DNA of 64,000 nucleotides from the NCBI GenBank assembly GCA_014338405.1, contig JTDE01021385.1:84518-148517 (forward strand), read 5' to 3'. The DNA is from Paragonimus skrjabini miyazakii. Lineage: Eukaryota > Platyhelminthes > Trematoda > Plagiorchiida > Troglotrematidae. Position numbers and translations under genes: made by a program. This document shows positions 1-13,300 of the stretch, one piece after another (within the stretch, counting starts at the first letter, position 1; each line of letters opens with the position of its first letter). The notes beneath the pieces are model-generated. The model was given only the letters and a program-made list of their open reading frames with translations. It was not told where the DNA came from and made no database searches.

Positions 1-2242
1 TCGCTTGATGCAAATGCTGTTTGGTTAGCTGAGCAAATTGTTTTTGCAGTTCACTGAACAGGGGGACAGTTTTGACAACCGTGCCTTTCCGGTATTAATT
101 TTGGAAGCTGATTGTATCAGGTTGTTCATGTACAAATGGATTCTTATTGATTAGCGACTTGTTTCTGTCAGGGCAGAAATATGTGAAATGTTCAACGAAA
201 ATATTAGCCCGAAGTACATTGCCTTAAATTACTTTTATGGAGTAAACGCTTGATTAAACAGATTAACGGTATTGTGTTGATATAATATTTTCGTCAGGTA
301 TTTAGTTGGTAATCTGCTTGACACAACCGCAGTAGTGAGAACAAAACTAGAGAGACAAACCAATTTATTACATTAATCTTCAATGCTAACGTACACCCAG
401 CAGGTACTTCCAGTAAATCCGCGTCTACCATGTAGTGGTTAATTGGTCTGGAAAAGTACTGGCTGTCAGAAAGTAACCTAATACTTCATGTGCCAACTAT
501 CCTCAGGAATGTACTCATGTAACAAGTTTGCGACTGGTCAGATATATGTTCTGGCTTCGAAACTACCATGTAACAGTAACCATCATTTGGAGTAGATATG
601 AAGTAATGCATAAGTGTTAGATAACAGGTTGGACTGACAGCACCATAAGAATCACGTATAGCTTGGTGTCTTCAACTTATTTGCTTCAAATCAAGGGAAC
701 GAGACGTTTTATTCAATATGAAATCCCGACTATTGACCATGACTACCCAACTCGTCAGTGTGTTATGAAGACTGTAAACTAAGTTTACACAGTCACTGTG
801 TATGAACAATTTTATATAAATAACAGCCTTAAAAGTATTCTCCAATCGATCTAGATTTAGGTTAAACGACTTTCTCATTTGAACAGTTAATGAGACATTG
901 GGGATTTCTTGAACGATCAACAAGGAAACAGATTATAGGATTCGAAGATAATAAATCTAAGCCGGATAACACCCCAAGAGAGACAAAGCAAGAAGAAAAT
1001 AACCAAAAAGTAATAACCATAGACAAAGAAAGCCAGTGAATCACCTACAAATACGGTATGACAATATGATTATCCGGTTCCTGAATGTACATACGGTTCC
1101 CAAGGTTGAGCTGTTATTTGTTAAACCCGATGCATCACATATGAGATGCTGATGTTGATGTTCACAAGATAAGAAGAGTTATAGATTTAGTATACTTTAC
1201 ACTTAAAAAAGTAGTCTTTGTCAACTTCCACTGCAAGAAGGATCACTTGATTACTGTTTTATGCTACAGAATGTGATCAATTCCCGGTCGCAGGTATCCA
1301 ATTGCTGAACTACGTACTCCATTTTCAATTCAGCAAGCGAGTACAACAAACATACTATACAACACAGTAGATCCTCCTGTCTCCCGTCTTATCTACGAGA
1401 TCATTTACAATGGAGGTGACCCCAAGATGGGTCGAATGAACTGAAGTTTGTTACCACACAAATGAACACTGACCAAAGTAGTTGAACACAGCCGAATGGA
1501 TAAAAGCAACGTAGCTGGGAAAAACATCCTCATCGATTGTTAGCGACAGCCAGTTTACAGGCCAATATGCTAACCAAGATAGATTGTTTATCGTATCATT
1601 AAGTAGTATTAACCATACTTCGCTTGCATTCAGTTCGATTCTGTTGCTCAAACAGTATCGGACGATCTTTTATGCACAAAAATGGTCTATTCACTCATCC
1701 TAGAGTCGACAAGCTGGCTAGATTGTTAGTCCTGTGTTAGTTCGTTAGAATCATTCCATTTAGTATGTGACCTAACAGACTGACATCCACAACATAAGTT
1801 TTTCTAATGCTTTGGTAAAATGAGCTGTTTTATTAAAACATCACAATAATAAAACATAATCAATCTGCTTCTTAGAATGAAATATTCAATTTTTACGATG
1901 TAGGAGGAAGATTATTGAAGTGACCTAGCCTAATTGACTAATCCTTGTTTGTTGCTTCGACCTAGGTTACTTATTCAATCTGAGGTTACGAAAAACATCA
2001 TCTCTTATTCATAAGAAGTCAGTTATGCGAACAACTGTTTTCAGTCATTCTCATCGGGCTTTTACAATTACATAGGGTACATGCGTTTTATATATGAAAA
2101 AATTAGAGCAAGTCTGATAGGTTATTAGAATCATAGACATGGGGTGGATCATGGTCTACTGGAGGGGGTGGGAGTGTTGGTGAATGTGTGGCATTATCAC
2201 TCGTGCCTGCCTTGAGACATATATTTAGCGGTGTTAAGTGGT
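1..2242. other. No gene recognised
   Basis: AT-rich sequence with only short, unconvincing open frames on both strands. It is probably an intron of the calcium channel gene upstream of the first exon seen, or intergenic. No repeat family shared with the rest of the window was recognised. Confidence 0.5.
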
Positions 2243-3312
2243 TCACGCCTGCTTAGATTTCAAATGGCTATGGGATAGTCGGCCAAGGGAGATGTAGGGC
2301 TTGCACGAACTGCTTTGGGCACACAGACAAGGGTTGTGGAGTCTGATAGCAATTGCCTCGGCCGTTGATAACAATCGCAATCTGACAGCTCTGGAGTGGG
2401 CTTGACAAACCTTGTAGATGACTCGGAAAGGTTCTTCCGGATCAATCTGATGACCAGTGTTAATTAGATGTGAACCGATTGCACTGGAAAGGGACTTTAT
2501 CGAACCATTGCGAAGCCATTTTGGGAGGTGTTCACGAATCCTTTCTGGTAGCCGCCTTGTGGTTCTCCCAACGTAACCGACTTGACAAGAACAGTTGAGA
2601 GAATAAACACGGAAAGACGAAGAAAACTTAGGCAAACTATCTTTGAAGTTTAGCACCAGTACCGGGCAGGTATTGAACGATAAGATGACCCGTGCTGCAG
2701 GATAGGCACTGTCAACTGCATTACAAACTCGGCGGGTGATAATTTCAGTAGTAGCTTCCTCTTTGTGATAGGGTGATAAAGACAGGCTTTTTATTCACTG
2801 TCTGGATAATTTCATGCCTCACTTTTAGTTGCATGTTCCTGTCTAGGAATCGTTGCGGATATCCATTCTGATTTAGCACATCTCGAATGCGCTGGAGTTC
2901 ATCCGATAGTGTATCTGACGTGCATATCTTTTTGGCTCTGCTTGTTAAGCAGCAAACCAAATTCTGCGTATACTTCAACGGAACAAAGCTGAGGAAGTGC
3001 GTTTACTAGCCAGTCCACATTTTTCTTATGAACTGCTCTTTGAACTAAACCATCATTTCTACGGAGCATGGCAACATCTAGAAATGATAATTGGCTATTC
3101 ATTTCTAATTCGATAGTTAATGCGATGTTGGGGTGTGAACAATTAAAGTCAGCCAGTAGAGATCGTGTATCATCTTTGTCGTTTATCAAACAAATATGTC
3201 GTCCACGTAGCGCCTATGGAGACAGTAATTATCGACGACATGACGTAGTTTGTTGGTTTCTGGTTTGGCCATAAATATATCTGCTAGCAACGGACCTAAC
3301 CGATCGTTGTTC
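2243..3312 (-). mobile_element. Penelope-like element fragment (RT plus GIY-YIG endonuclease), broken
   Basis: Read on the minus strand from about 3300 downward, the frames give a reverse-transcriptase piece with LLADIFMAKPETNKLRHVV and the catalytic box YVDDIF (near 3190-3208). After a stop comes LLADFNCSHPNIALTIELE with QLSFLDVAMLRRNDG. Next is a thumb-like region (NGYPQRFLDRN, then ITRRVCNAVDSAYPAAR) in other frames. Last is the endonuclease, with GYVGRTTRRLPERIREHLP (the GIY-YIG-like block) and the C-terminal AEAIAIRLHNPCLC. This RT-then-GIY-YIG order is the hallmark of Penelope-like elements. Several frameshifts and stops show it is dead, and the 5' part of the RT is missing. The 3' end past 2243 is not resolved. 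Confidence 0.88.
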
Positions 3313-4282
3313 AGACTACTCCATTACAGACTGCTGTGAACGATTAGGCAACTTTTGTGTCGCAAATGGTAGCTTGTTATTTTGACTCAAAATAGCTATT
3401 TTAAATTATGTTATCTACATAGTAAGTGATCAAGTAGTCAACGCTAACGGTGTAACCACAACCAAAATACCCACGGTTTTCAGATGGGTAAATGATGGAT
3501 CATTTGAATAAATTTGTTCCAGCCTTTATCAAAATAGAGGCCCTATCCACAACCCATTGTATAACGTTGAGTCTGAGGAATAGTCGTGCGATTTACGAAT
3601 TTCCATAGTTCATTTCTTCAAAATGTGCCATACAGGTAAAAGTTACACAAATCCGTACAGGTTTGGAGATAACATACTAACAATTACCAGAAAGCAGTTG
3701 GACATCTAATATTGATTTTTCATTACATGCTCACCGAATACATACCATATAAAACTGGTTGTTTGTACCCAGTCTGTTGTTGTTTGTTAGTAAACACAAG
3801 TACAAATGTGTACTCAGTATTAGGGTAGTAAATTCATTATTTACTACTCAACTCCAACTTACATGATCTGAGTTTCTTCAATAAAAACAAATGTTCAATC
3901 AGACTACCAGACGATGATATCGAGAGCAGAAATGAGTAGTGACATGGACTTCATAAATAAATTCAACTGTTCGGTCATCCTTTGCAGACTTATCAAATTT
4001 GAACACCAGCCACACTACAGCATTCATATTCAAATATAACTTTACACCGACCCCTTAGAAAGACACCATCTGAATGAAGTGTTTCTCACATTACTATACC
4101 ATCTCTTGAGACTGGTCAAGGTTAGTGAGTCATTCACAAATGTTTTGGTCACTAACGTCATTTACTGAACGTTGACGTAAATGTTCGCTGTAAATAAACG
4201 TTCGAAACATAGCGTATAGTGAACAGTAGGAAATTATAGCCTAGTATTGCCTCTGAATGCAAACCCACCTTTTCCACTGTAG

Positions 4283-4352
4283 AGCTCAAATCCAAGCGGC
4301 GATTCCGAATTCCGGGAACAGGACGATTTTTCAAATGTCAGAAACGTTTCCG
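4283..4352 (+). CDS. Cav2 exon 1 of window: end of I-II linker
   Basis: A pyrimidine-rich acceptor (ttttccactgtag) precedes a 70-bp open stretch that ends at a perfect donor (gtaagt). It reads as a very basic segment, LKSKRRFRIPG followed by TGRFFKCQKRF, and ends with two bases (cg). These join the first base of the next exon (a) to give an arginine before FAVRRLVKSQ. In Cav2 channels a basic stretch lies just before IIS1, so position, charge and phase agree. The exon start could be two bases later (gtagag). There is no strong conserved motif, so this rests on splice sites, charge and phase. Confidence 0.72.
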
Positions 4353-7300
4353 GTAAGTTGTAATCTTACATTCTGGACGAAATAATTAGAGTCTAGGCCG
4401 TGACAGTCCATTTTCGTCCGTCTATGTAGTTGTGGTTCAGCCGCTGTCTTGACTCTCACGAAATTTGTTCTTGTTGGGAAATGAATTTATTTATTAGAGA
4501 AAACAACGAGTAAGATTTCAAGTTATGAAGTAAAACTGTTTTAAAAATTGTCACAATGAGCTAGTTAATGATACATGCTCAAATGTCGATGAAAATCACG
4601 CATTTTGACTGCGGCAGGTTTTACATACTACTTTGACTCTGTTCGTGCGTTTGTCAGTAGTATGTGCCGACTGAGAGTTTGTTAATGACTAAACCATTGC
4701 CCAATCAGACTATTTGTCTTGAGGTGAGAAAGTTTGCTTTATATTTACCAATATCGTTAGTAATTCGGAGGATAACATCTTAACGTGTGAATTAGAGATT
4801 CTTTGAATCACCTGACGCTGTCTGTTTCAAGAAAGTATGGTATGGATTTAATCTTGTAAAAAAAACCGCTAATCCGCGGATTCTTCAAAAGAAACGGATT
4901 GTCACAAATAGGTCAGCTGAGTAATTTAGATACTAGTGAATGCAAGCACACCATCACGTTTTAACTCTCAATATATTATGATAATCGTTTGGCAAACTGA
5001 AATACTCAGAAGAAGAACATGAAATAAATGATATTTCTTGGCCTTTAAAAACTGATAAAACGTATCAGACATTGGAAACACACTGGTCATGTGACAAATA
5101 GCATTTTCGTTAGATCATAGTAATGATGTTCCGGTAGAGAACTTATGGCTAGAAACTCAGCCACTTTCAAATAAAGGACAGCGAGTTCAAACGAAGTCGA
5201 CGGTAAAGGCTGGTTAAAAATCTGACACTGCTCCTGCATACTTTGAAAACACTCATGCAGAATGGGATGTTTCAACCATCTTCGTGCACAATATATCGGC
5301 TACCTAGTTCTGATCAACATAGCTTTATTAAAAGTCAGTAGCTTCCAGTTCTGCTCGTGTAACAATACTTGGAATGGGTCAAGTAGAGTGACCTGTCATG
5401 ACGTGTCTACTACTCATGTTTGGCTGATGTGATGGGTGACACGAGTGACCTTATAATCAGGGCATACTTTATTTATCCTGGTTACTACGAAACACACTGC
5501 ATTCATAGTGCAATACTGAACAATACTGATTCCTCTGTCTGTTAGAGAATATCCGCAAGCTAACAACAACTCCGCTTACATTCAGTTTGTTTTCTCAAGA
5601 CGAATATGTTAACTGTATTTATCCCAATCCACAAAATAACGTGCAGTCCACGAGCTGGTATTTCATGAAGCTATAAGTTTCCGCTGAATCACCGTTTATC
5701 TGAGTTCCTTCTCATTAAAGGGCAGTTACTCTAATTTTCTTGCCTTCATCTTATGTTCGAATGCGGTTTATACTTTGTATTCAATCTGTCGAGTCTTGTT
5801 CTGATTATGTTTACGTTATCATATCAATATTGATAACGTTTGAAACTGCGGGCCCAGATTGCTGAGTTTTAAAATGGAAACCATTTTGTAGGTTTTTCAT
5901 CCGAGAAATGTTGGAATATTATGGGGAACATTTACATGATAAGTGACTGCAATTAGATGGCATCTCAAAATGACCATGACAAACACGGACTCGATATTTT
6001 GAGTAGTAATGAGTAAACCATAGTTTTCGGAAAGATGATACTTCACAAATGACAACCAAACTCATTACTAGATGTAACAGTTCAGTATGAGGCAGTGATA
6101 AACAGATTATTTAGACTGTGTTACATAGACAATGCAGAAGAAAATAAGAGTTGTAAATGATTCAAACGTCTAATTGTCATAGTACCGGCACATCTGAAAA
6201 GAAACGAACATTAGAGCAGTAGTCAACTGTTCATTTGAATGGGGGAACTGGTGAAGTTGGCTAGTAAAATATAAAACGCTTGTTCATTCAAACAAATACG
6301 AATTTTCCGACCACAGAACTGCCGTTTGGCAAGTTGCACAAAGCACGCGATGAAAGAGAGCGGTGAAAATTAATTTGTGATATCTCATTAATGACTGTGC
6401 CTGTCACCTAATTGAATGTCTCATGCAATTTCAGTATCGATTTGAGTTTGCTTACTCTTAATCAAGCTTCCACAGGTTTCTTTCTGCTTGACTGCAATTC
6501 CCTTGACAGTTGCAAATCCAATATGGTTGATGACGTTTGTTGCTACTGTTGTTGTTGTTGTTGTTGTTGTTGTGTGTGTGTGTACGTGTGCGTCTAATTG
6601 AGTTTGTGATAAACGTGAACAAAAGTAACCAATTCTGAACAGGTGCTCAAAATCCACATGCTCATGTAGATACACTCTTGTTCTTTGACGGGACATCTGG
6701 AAAAAAACGCAGTTTGATAGGCTTCGTTCATCACCAGGTATAATGGTTGAAATTGAAGAGTCCCTGAAGAAATGGGATTGCGGGACGATTGAACTTACAT
6801 ATATAGACGTTTTTAGTCACTCCATCCCAGCTTTCCGTTCATCTATTACATAAACACTACTCAAAGGTGTCACTCTAAAAATCACTCTATCAATCGAGTC
6901 CGACAGCAACCAGTAGAACAACTGCGGGTTAGTTGATACACCATCAGTTCGTAAACGACGTATTGTGACTCACGAGTTAAGCACTGTTAATTTCACATCA
7001 ATCATCGTTTTTGTGCTCGTTGATCTTTACCGAATGGAGACCACATAAAAATGGTTAGCCAGATCGTTCCGTATTGTGGCCATATACATATAAGTTGAAA
7101 ATTTTTTGAAGTGTATGCAACGAACGGACGGGAAGTGATCAGAAACAGCATTATCAATGTGGAGTCCAAATGAAAGACCACTTGAACTGGAAAAATGTTC
7201 AATTGAGTTATGTAAAATAATCAACCCTTTTGCTGAAAGTATAGGGAGAATAACGAGAAAAAATTGACTGTTCGTAACAGCGAAAAAATATTCGTATGAA

Positions 7301-10300
7301 ATATCAAAATATGTACTATGACATTTACGTAACGGATGAAGAAATAAGACACAAAAATTTGAAACATTCTGTAAACATTATGCGAAGCAAAGTTTGCAAC
7401 AAATTATCATCTTTGGCCGGTTTTCAATATTACTCGAGGTTGGTTAACGAGACAGGATGTAGTAATGGAACACGTAGGATTAATAGCAAGTAGTGAACCT
7501 GCTCGAATTCAACATTAGCTTCGATGCAGTAGGAATAAGAAAATCCTGGACCTTTGATACAGTCACAACTTCATTGTATTTCTGGTTACACGCACCTTTA
7601 TGTGTGGCAATACGTTAGATAATAGGTTAGGAAATATGAAACAGACAGGTGTTAATCACTCCGAGTTCTCTGGGTACTTGAGTCGCGCAGGGCTCGGCTG
7701 TTTGACAGTTGCCGAACTACAAGATAAGCAGGACACTGTTGATTCGCTGTAGTCTTGTCATTCCAGGTGAATAACACATGGTCCTGACGTGTTATTACTT
7801 ACGAACTGGTAAACCGCACTATGTGTTCACCAAATGGGGCCAAAGTAGCTCGCAGATAGAGTGGCCATGCCTGGTCATGGCGATATCATCATTCGAACCA
7901 GTTGCGTCTGAGCACACAATTCAAGATAACAGTCGGATTGCAACCACCTTGACTAATGCCAGGATGTCATACCTCACCTTCGATGGGTCAGATTTGATGA
8001 ACTGATCTTCCGTCTTGTTCTAGACCGAAGCCAAACAGTGCCGTGCCCGTTACTCCTTTCTGTTAAGCGTCTGGCAATACCGCCTATATATGCGTTGAAC
8101 AACAAGAATAGTCAAACGAACAGACCACGTATGAGGAAGCTGACAACAAAACTACCGTCGGTTATCTGGCAAGGATATCAAATCCGCCACCGAGCCCTCT
8201 CTGAATGATAATGCCCAGCAGACATTTTCTCATCGATGATAATCACTAAAGGTCGCATCAGAGAATTACCAAGCTAAGCATTGAGAACCGTCTATAACTT
8301 ATGTGTTTCTATATCTATAATATTATCGGTGTGTGATCTTCCACGGAGACGATGAACAGTGCGTAGCGATAAAACAGCGATCTCAAATAATCAAACCAAG
8401 TTTGGACCACAATACCACAGTATTATTGTACAAAGTATTCATAACTGGACAAGTGGACAACTTCAACAGTTTCAGTCTACAGATCGTTTCCGGGAAATGA
8501 ATTACAATCTGGTGTCGAACAGGCTGAAGATGAACTATAATCACACAATGTGTAATTCATACCCAGCAGAGTTCTTTCGAGCAGTCAACAGGTACAAAAT
8601 CAATGAAGCGAGCCGAGCTCCAAAACAAATAATATACGCACCACTTAAGCAAAGTACAATAAGCAGCCGCTGGCTATTTGCACAACTGTCACATTGAAAC
8701 GATAAAACAAAAACATCTGAGTCACAGTCCAATCAACGTTCAGAAACAGGAGAGGTAGAATATACAGAGCTAAACACTTCCAGTCGGCCCCTCTCGAAAA
8801 GAAGCACTAGACTCGAGTTTCGCTCTCATTAGAGCTCGTCAGTAGTGCATATCCTTGGCACTGCCCGGACTAGAACTCCGGCCACGCCTTCATAAAGCAA
8901 CTGTATTGACCATTGCGCCATTGATCTCACATCAAGCACGACCGAATTATCATCGCAAATGAACGCTCAACCACTTTCGCTTGTGAGTAATGATCAGGTT
9001 CCCCGATCGTCTCAATAGTAGACACAGTTATTGTCTGTTAACTTCAATCGATGTGGTCGACATGGTTGCTTCCTGAAAACTTGGCCAGAGTTCTAGTCCC
9101 GGCCGTGTCAGGGATATGCACTTATGCTTGTATGAATGAGATTTGAGAAGCTAATTAAAACAATATTGTCCACTGAACCTTCTTTGTTCACAATGAATAA
9201 GATTACCAATCTTTAGATGTGACACCAATAGCATGCTGTAACAAAACAGGAAATTCGCAGCTGGCATTATGGTTGATGCGACGTAGTTCTGTGACTCATG
9301 AGTAGAAATCTCTTCAATTATTGAACCGAGTAAAAATGCTTAACATTTTTGCTGAGTTTAGCTTCAATTGAACTCTTTTTATATCGCTGAGGCTGTTTCG
9401 TTTTCAAAAAGACAACGGTGTGCGTGATTTTATATGAAAATGTTTAGATTTGCTCGGACGACCTAATACATATAGCATAGTGTTACTTGGGAGGCCAGAT
9501 GAATATCAACTAATCATTGTATGAGGTAATGAGTGTGTTGGTAATAGCAATCTAAAATTAGTTTGAGTAATAGCTCACCGAACATTTCTGGCACAGAAAT
9601 TACAATCTAATATCGTGATACAACATCCCGAGGAAGTTAATACTGTTCAAAAAGCAACATATATACCTTCATCAGGCATGATTAGGTTCCACTCAAGTGA
9701 ACCAGTTGAACATTGTGAAGTTCATGCACTTTGGAAAGAGAATCTTCACACGAAAATGCTTCCATGACCTACAGGACAGTAGACGCTCTCAAGGTTGATT
9801 TTCATCTGTTTGATGAAACGCTCCTTACAACTGGTGCGTTCGTTAAATTCTATTTGATCAACATCACAGCTGGGATTGTGCCAAACACGCTATGTTCTCA
9901 AACTCAAAATACAGTGATAAAGCTTTTAATCAGATCGCAGGATCATTGATCAAGCTACTCACTGATACAATTCCATCCAGTTTTAGATATAGTAAAATTG
10001 AACGGCAAACTCACGCTCTGATGACAAGCTGAATGGGAATCAGCTACAGAGGTTGTAATTTAAGGTGGGCCAGTTTCGTTGATTAATTCATTTAGGGAGG
10101 ATAATGCCGTTGGTGTTGTTGCGCTTTCTGAACGTTTAGGCCAACAGTCCGAGAATGTATCTACTCTAATGTACACATTTTGCACCAGATCGCAGATATG
10201 CGGACAGTAATCCGAGCACTTCCGAGACATCCTAGTTTCTAATACCTTAGCGGATTAAATATCGGTGGGTATAACTGCTAAACGCTTATGACCAAAGTCA

Positions 10301-13300
10301 GAGGAAAGAGGTGTCCATTATGAACACTTAATGAAGACGCCTTGTAAAGTTATTTCGAGAAATAACGTCAGAAACGTACTGACAACGATCAACTATCTCG
10401 GCTACGGCCACAGTTATGTTGACGCAAGAGAACGCGAGCGATCCGGGCAGTATGTAAGAGAAGGAATTAGGGGCAATTCCATGCATTGGATCACGCATGG
10501 AGGGCAGGCGATATGTACGTCGTCGTCGTTGCTAGACTGACCCCATCGCGTTATCTCGTATGCGTGCGCCGAGTTAAGGGCCTGGCGACGTGCAGTCACG
10601 TGCGTGAGGGTAAACACGCGTGAGGACCACATGCGTAGGTGGGTGTCACTTTGGGCAAGGGCTGTATTTGGTTGTCCAGCCGGTCGATCTATTTCGGTCG
10701 GCGACGAGCGAGGCGCCACAATACTGGTAACATGTGTTTTTGAGCACCGTTTGAAAATCAATAAGTTTTGCAGGTCAGCTGACGTTTTACTACGCAGATG
10801 TCTTTCGATTTTAGTCAACGGTGTATGCCTTCTATCACAGGCTCTAGAATGCAAATTCAACACACATTTATTGATTCCAAACTGGGGCGAAGTCGGATGT
10901 AGAGAATACTCACGTTAAACAATCACATCTAATGTTCAGTACTACCTTGCATACGAATGAAGGATAGGACATTATCCACAGTCGAATGAAATCACAAAAT
11001 AACTTTGGATCTGCAAATTGTTATTTCTTTCTCTGCCGCTCTGAGTACCGTTGATTGACTGACTTTTGTAGTAACAGCGTAAAAAGCGAAATGAATCGAT
11101 CAATAAGTGAGCACGGATAAAAGGTGAATGTATTCAGTAAGTACCGGGTGTCATCTTTTCGAGAGAGTGGGACAATGATAGACTCAAAAATGTACGCAAT
11201 CGCTAATTGAATAGACAGATTTCTATCGTGACTGTCAGTCACATTTTGGTTATGTCTAACTGACGAATTCCTAATTAGCTTAAGACGATCACAAGGCGCA
11301 AGTGTGGTGGATTACCAGGCCGGAGGTGTGACTATTCCAACACTCGGTGGAATACCTCAACGCGGTGGAAATACATCCACAAACCCACAACGAGCAAATC
11401 GGGGACAGCGTGGGCGACCGAATGAGTCATCGCGCGACTGTATCGGACCAACGGGTGAGACATGGCAGGCGAAATAGGTCGACTAAATCGGAGGCGCGAT
11501 TATTCCAACACTCGCAGGACTATCTCGACACGGTCGTGGAATCCGGTCAAAGCACACGGTGGATAGATGTCGGACAACACGAGCGACCGGACGAGCCATC
11601 TCCAAACGAAGTCCGACCAACGGACAAAGAAAATGGCAGGCGGAAAAACCCCCGATAAAAGGCATCGGTCACACACATGAACCAGGCAGAAGTGTACACG
11701 GCGCGTGAGCGGAAACCGGGGGGTGTAGTGGACTGGAATTCTGACTCATAAACGCGAGCGCGCGCGTAGTATGACAACCAGCGAGTTGGACGATAAAGAT
11801 TGTGCTTTATTGAATGCCTTTTCGCTATACAAGATGGTTTACGGAGCATTAATATACGCTAAATCTTTACAATCAGTACTTCAACAAACTTTCTCTCCTC
11901 GTAACAAAGTGGATAACATTGAGGGACTGTCGGAAAGCTTCTCCGATATATATCTAAAGTATATCTTATGAGTTTTTCTGTAACATCATTGTCCAACTTC
12001 GTACATCACATTATCTGTGGCAAACAAAAGAGACGGATAGCTTGCTGGCTGATTAGTACATTGTTTGTCTGCTTGCCTACCTGACTCTCCTGCTTTCAAT
12101 TATCACCTCGTGTAGGATGTACAACTCACCATATTTTGTCTTCTATTTTATTCTACTGAAACAGATTTGCAGTTCGTCGCCTGGTCAAATCACAGAAATT
12201 CTACATTGCCGTGGTCGTTTTGGTTTTGTTGAACACGCTGTGTGTGTCTGTAGAATTTTATGGTCAGCCTGGGTGGCTGACAGAATTTTTATGTGAGTTC
12301 ATAACAAATGCAGTCTCAAGCATGTATGAATTATATTCTCGATCTGCTTTGTATTAATTTCCCATATTAGGAGTTATCCGTGCAGAGTAGGACTACTTAG
12401 AGTTAGTAGGAGATTTTTGATTGAGATAAATTCAACATCACTTACAATTCATTCAGATACTTTTCCATTCGCTTTCGAAAAATAGTTATTCTTCAGTTTT
12501 TTTTAATTTTTTTGAGCTCACATCGGCAGTGTATATCTTTGCCGTGGCCGAGAGTTGAAATTCCATCACGCTTTAATGAAGCAACCACTGCGTCATCGAG
12601 CTCACACTAGGCACGACCGGTTTATCACACGCAAACGCTGAACGACATTCGCTCGTGAGTAATGCTTGGATTACGTGACCGTTTCAAAGCGGAGTCACAG
12701 TAATTGTACTGCAAAATATAATCGGAAAGCTCACAATTTTGACATCTCATCCATATAATTTTGGGATTGTAAGTCACATAAATCCACTGAATTTGCTGAA
12801 CGATATTCTAACCAGTTATAAGCGCTAGAAGACTTTTTTTATCAGACTTACGAGAACAGTTACTGCGTTTTCTCTCAAGTTGATCTGGCAAAATAGGCAT
12901 TACTTACAAGTGACTGTGGTTAAGCGTTAGCCTACAATAATTTGGTCATTCCCAATGTGAGGTTAGTAGCAGAGTGATCAAAGCAGTCCCCCCCCTCATC
13001 AAGGAATTGTGGCCGTAGTTCAACTCCCGACAGTACCAAAGTTACACACTGCTGGCGGATTCTGAAAAGAGACTAGTGCTTCTTTTCATAGGGATGTTAT
13101 CAGCAATAATCAAAAACGTCTTAAGAAAGCTTGTATTTGAGCATTGAGTGTCATCGAATGCGAATAGAAGAACACGTTCCGAAATATTTCAGACAACTGG
13201 TGACATGGAAATCTCAGACCAGTGAACCCGTAACTCGAAATCTAGGATCATCGATTTCTAGACATCCCATGATAACCGGTCACCAGGTTGACCCACCTAA

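Noticed and set aside
50..91. Short open stretch after tttttgcag and before ggtatta, reading FTEQGDSFDNRAFP
   Set aside because: It looks like a possible I-II linker exon, but the donor is poor and it fits the next exon only if that exon starts at 4285, the weaker acceptor. No similarity was seen.
6412..6696. Cysteine-rich and threonine-rich frames on opposite strands
   Set aside because: Product of the TTG/TG microsatellite.
8359..8697. Open frame of 112 codons on the plus strand
   Set aside because: No recognisable domain, no splice support, and it lies in an intron; composition looks random.
10414..10918. Overlapping open frames on both strands in a GC-rich patch
   Set aside because: Frames on opposite strands in GC-rich DNA are expected by chance; no motif was seen.
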